NCBI RefSeq assembly: GCF_907164915.1
Contig: NC_061867.1
Location: 52,889,852 to 52,953,851 of the forward strand
DNA length: 64,000 nt
Direction: 5' to 3'
Origin: Impatiens glandulifera
Taxonomy: Eukaryota; Streptophyta; Magnoliopsida; Ericales; Balsaminaceae
The notes beneath the pieces were generated by a model. That model saw only the letters and a program-made list of their open reading frames with translations. It did no database searches and was not told the DNA's origin. A program made the translations under genes and the position numbers. Shown here piece by piece: positions 63,891 through 64,000 of the stretch (its first letter is position 1; every line of letters begins with the position of its first letter).

Positions 63891-64000
63891 CAATTTAGAG
63901 GTGGAGTAACTTTCAATGTCGTGCCAGCCTTCCTAAATTCTATTCATTCAGTCGTTGTCTCATTTTATCCCATCTTCTAGCTTAAGGACAATAAGAAATT

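Overview
This is plant nuclear DNA, very AT-rich and crowded with transposable elements. The interrupted genes have GT-AG introns. The protein families (plant L-gulonolactone oxidase-like, LIF2-type hnRNP, KCS11-type ketoacyl-CoA synthase) and the TE families (Ty3/gypsy, TRIM, LINE, SINE, hAT, MULE, Helitron-like) suggest a eudicot; I cannot name the species. I recognise four host genes: a four-exon secreted L-gulonolactone oxidase-like gene (16596-20232, +), an eight-coding-exon hnRNP R/Q-like protein with three RRMs (29337-31825, +), an intronless 3-ketoacyl-CoA synthase (43778-45373, -), and a 106-residue two-span membrane protein (62900-63220, +). They sit far apart and show no sign of working as a cluster.

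Layout. Positions 1-1932 and 22079-23907 are two copies of a long direct repeat that bracket the gulonolactone oxidase region. Each copy carries a Helitron-like block of tandem ~315-bp units and then an LTR-like sequence. Between them, the upstream region of the oxidase gene exists in several diverged copies (3931-6836 and 11691-16595), each block with a ~1-kb TRIM-like element. One promoter copy (5796-6836) runs straight into the LTR of a broken chromovirus-type gypsy element (6837-11690). A further TRIM copy holds a LINE 3' end, which itself holds an internally deleted hAT element (nested, with target-site duplications at both levels).

From 20.8 to 28 kb there is a decayed LINE ORF2, the right copy of the long repeat and several transposon remnants. 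The hnRNP gene follows at 28.8-31.8 kb, then a gene-poor AT-rich stretch to 36.6 kb. A second gypsy element (37547-42126, +) is nested in another copy of the LTR-like family seen near the left end. The KCS gene lies just beyond it.

From 45.5 to 62.7 kb I see no host gene. This part holds a 1057-bp foldback MULE with a perfect 9-bp target-site duplication (51507-52563), LINE fragments on both strands, a tRNA-derived SINE, an ORF1-only LINE remnant with a minisatellite leader, and microsatellites. The small membrane protein gene and another SINE-like copy close the window.

I found no convincing new molecular system. The most interesting material is structural: duplicated promoters without genes, a permuted gypsy element, nested insertions and a near-complete palindromic MULE.
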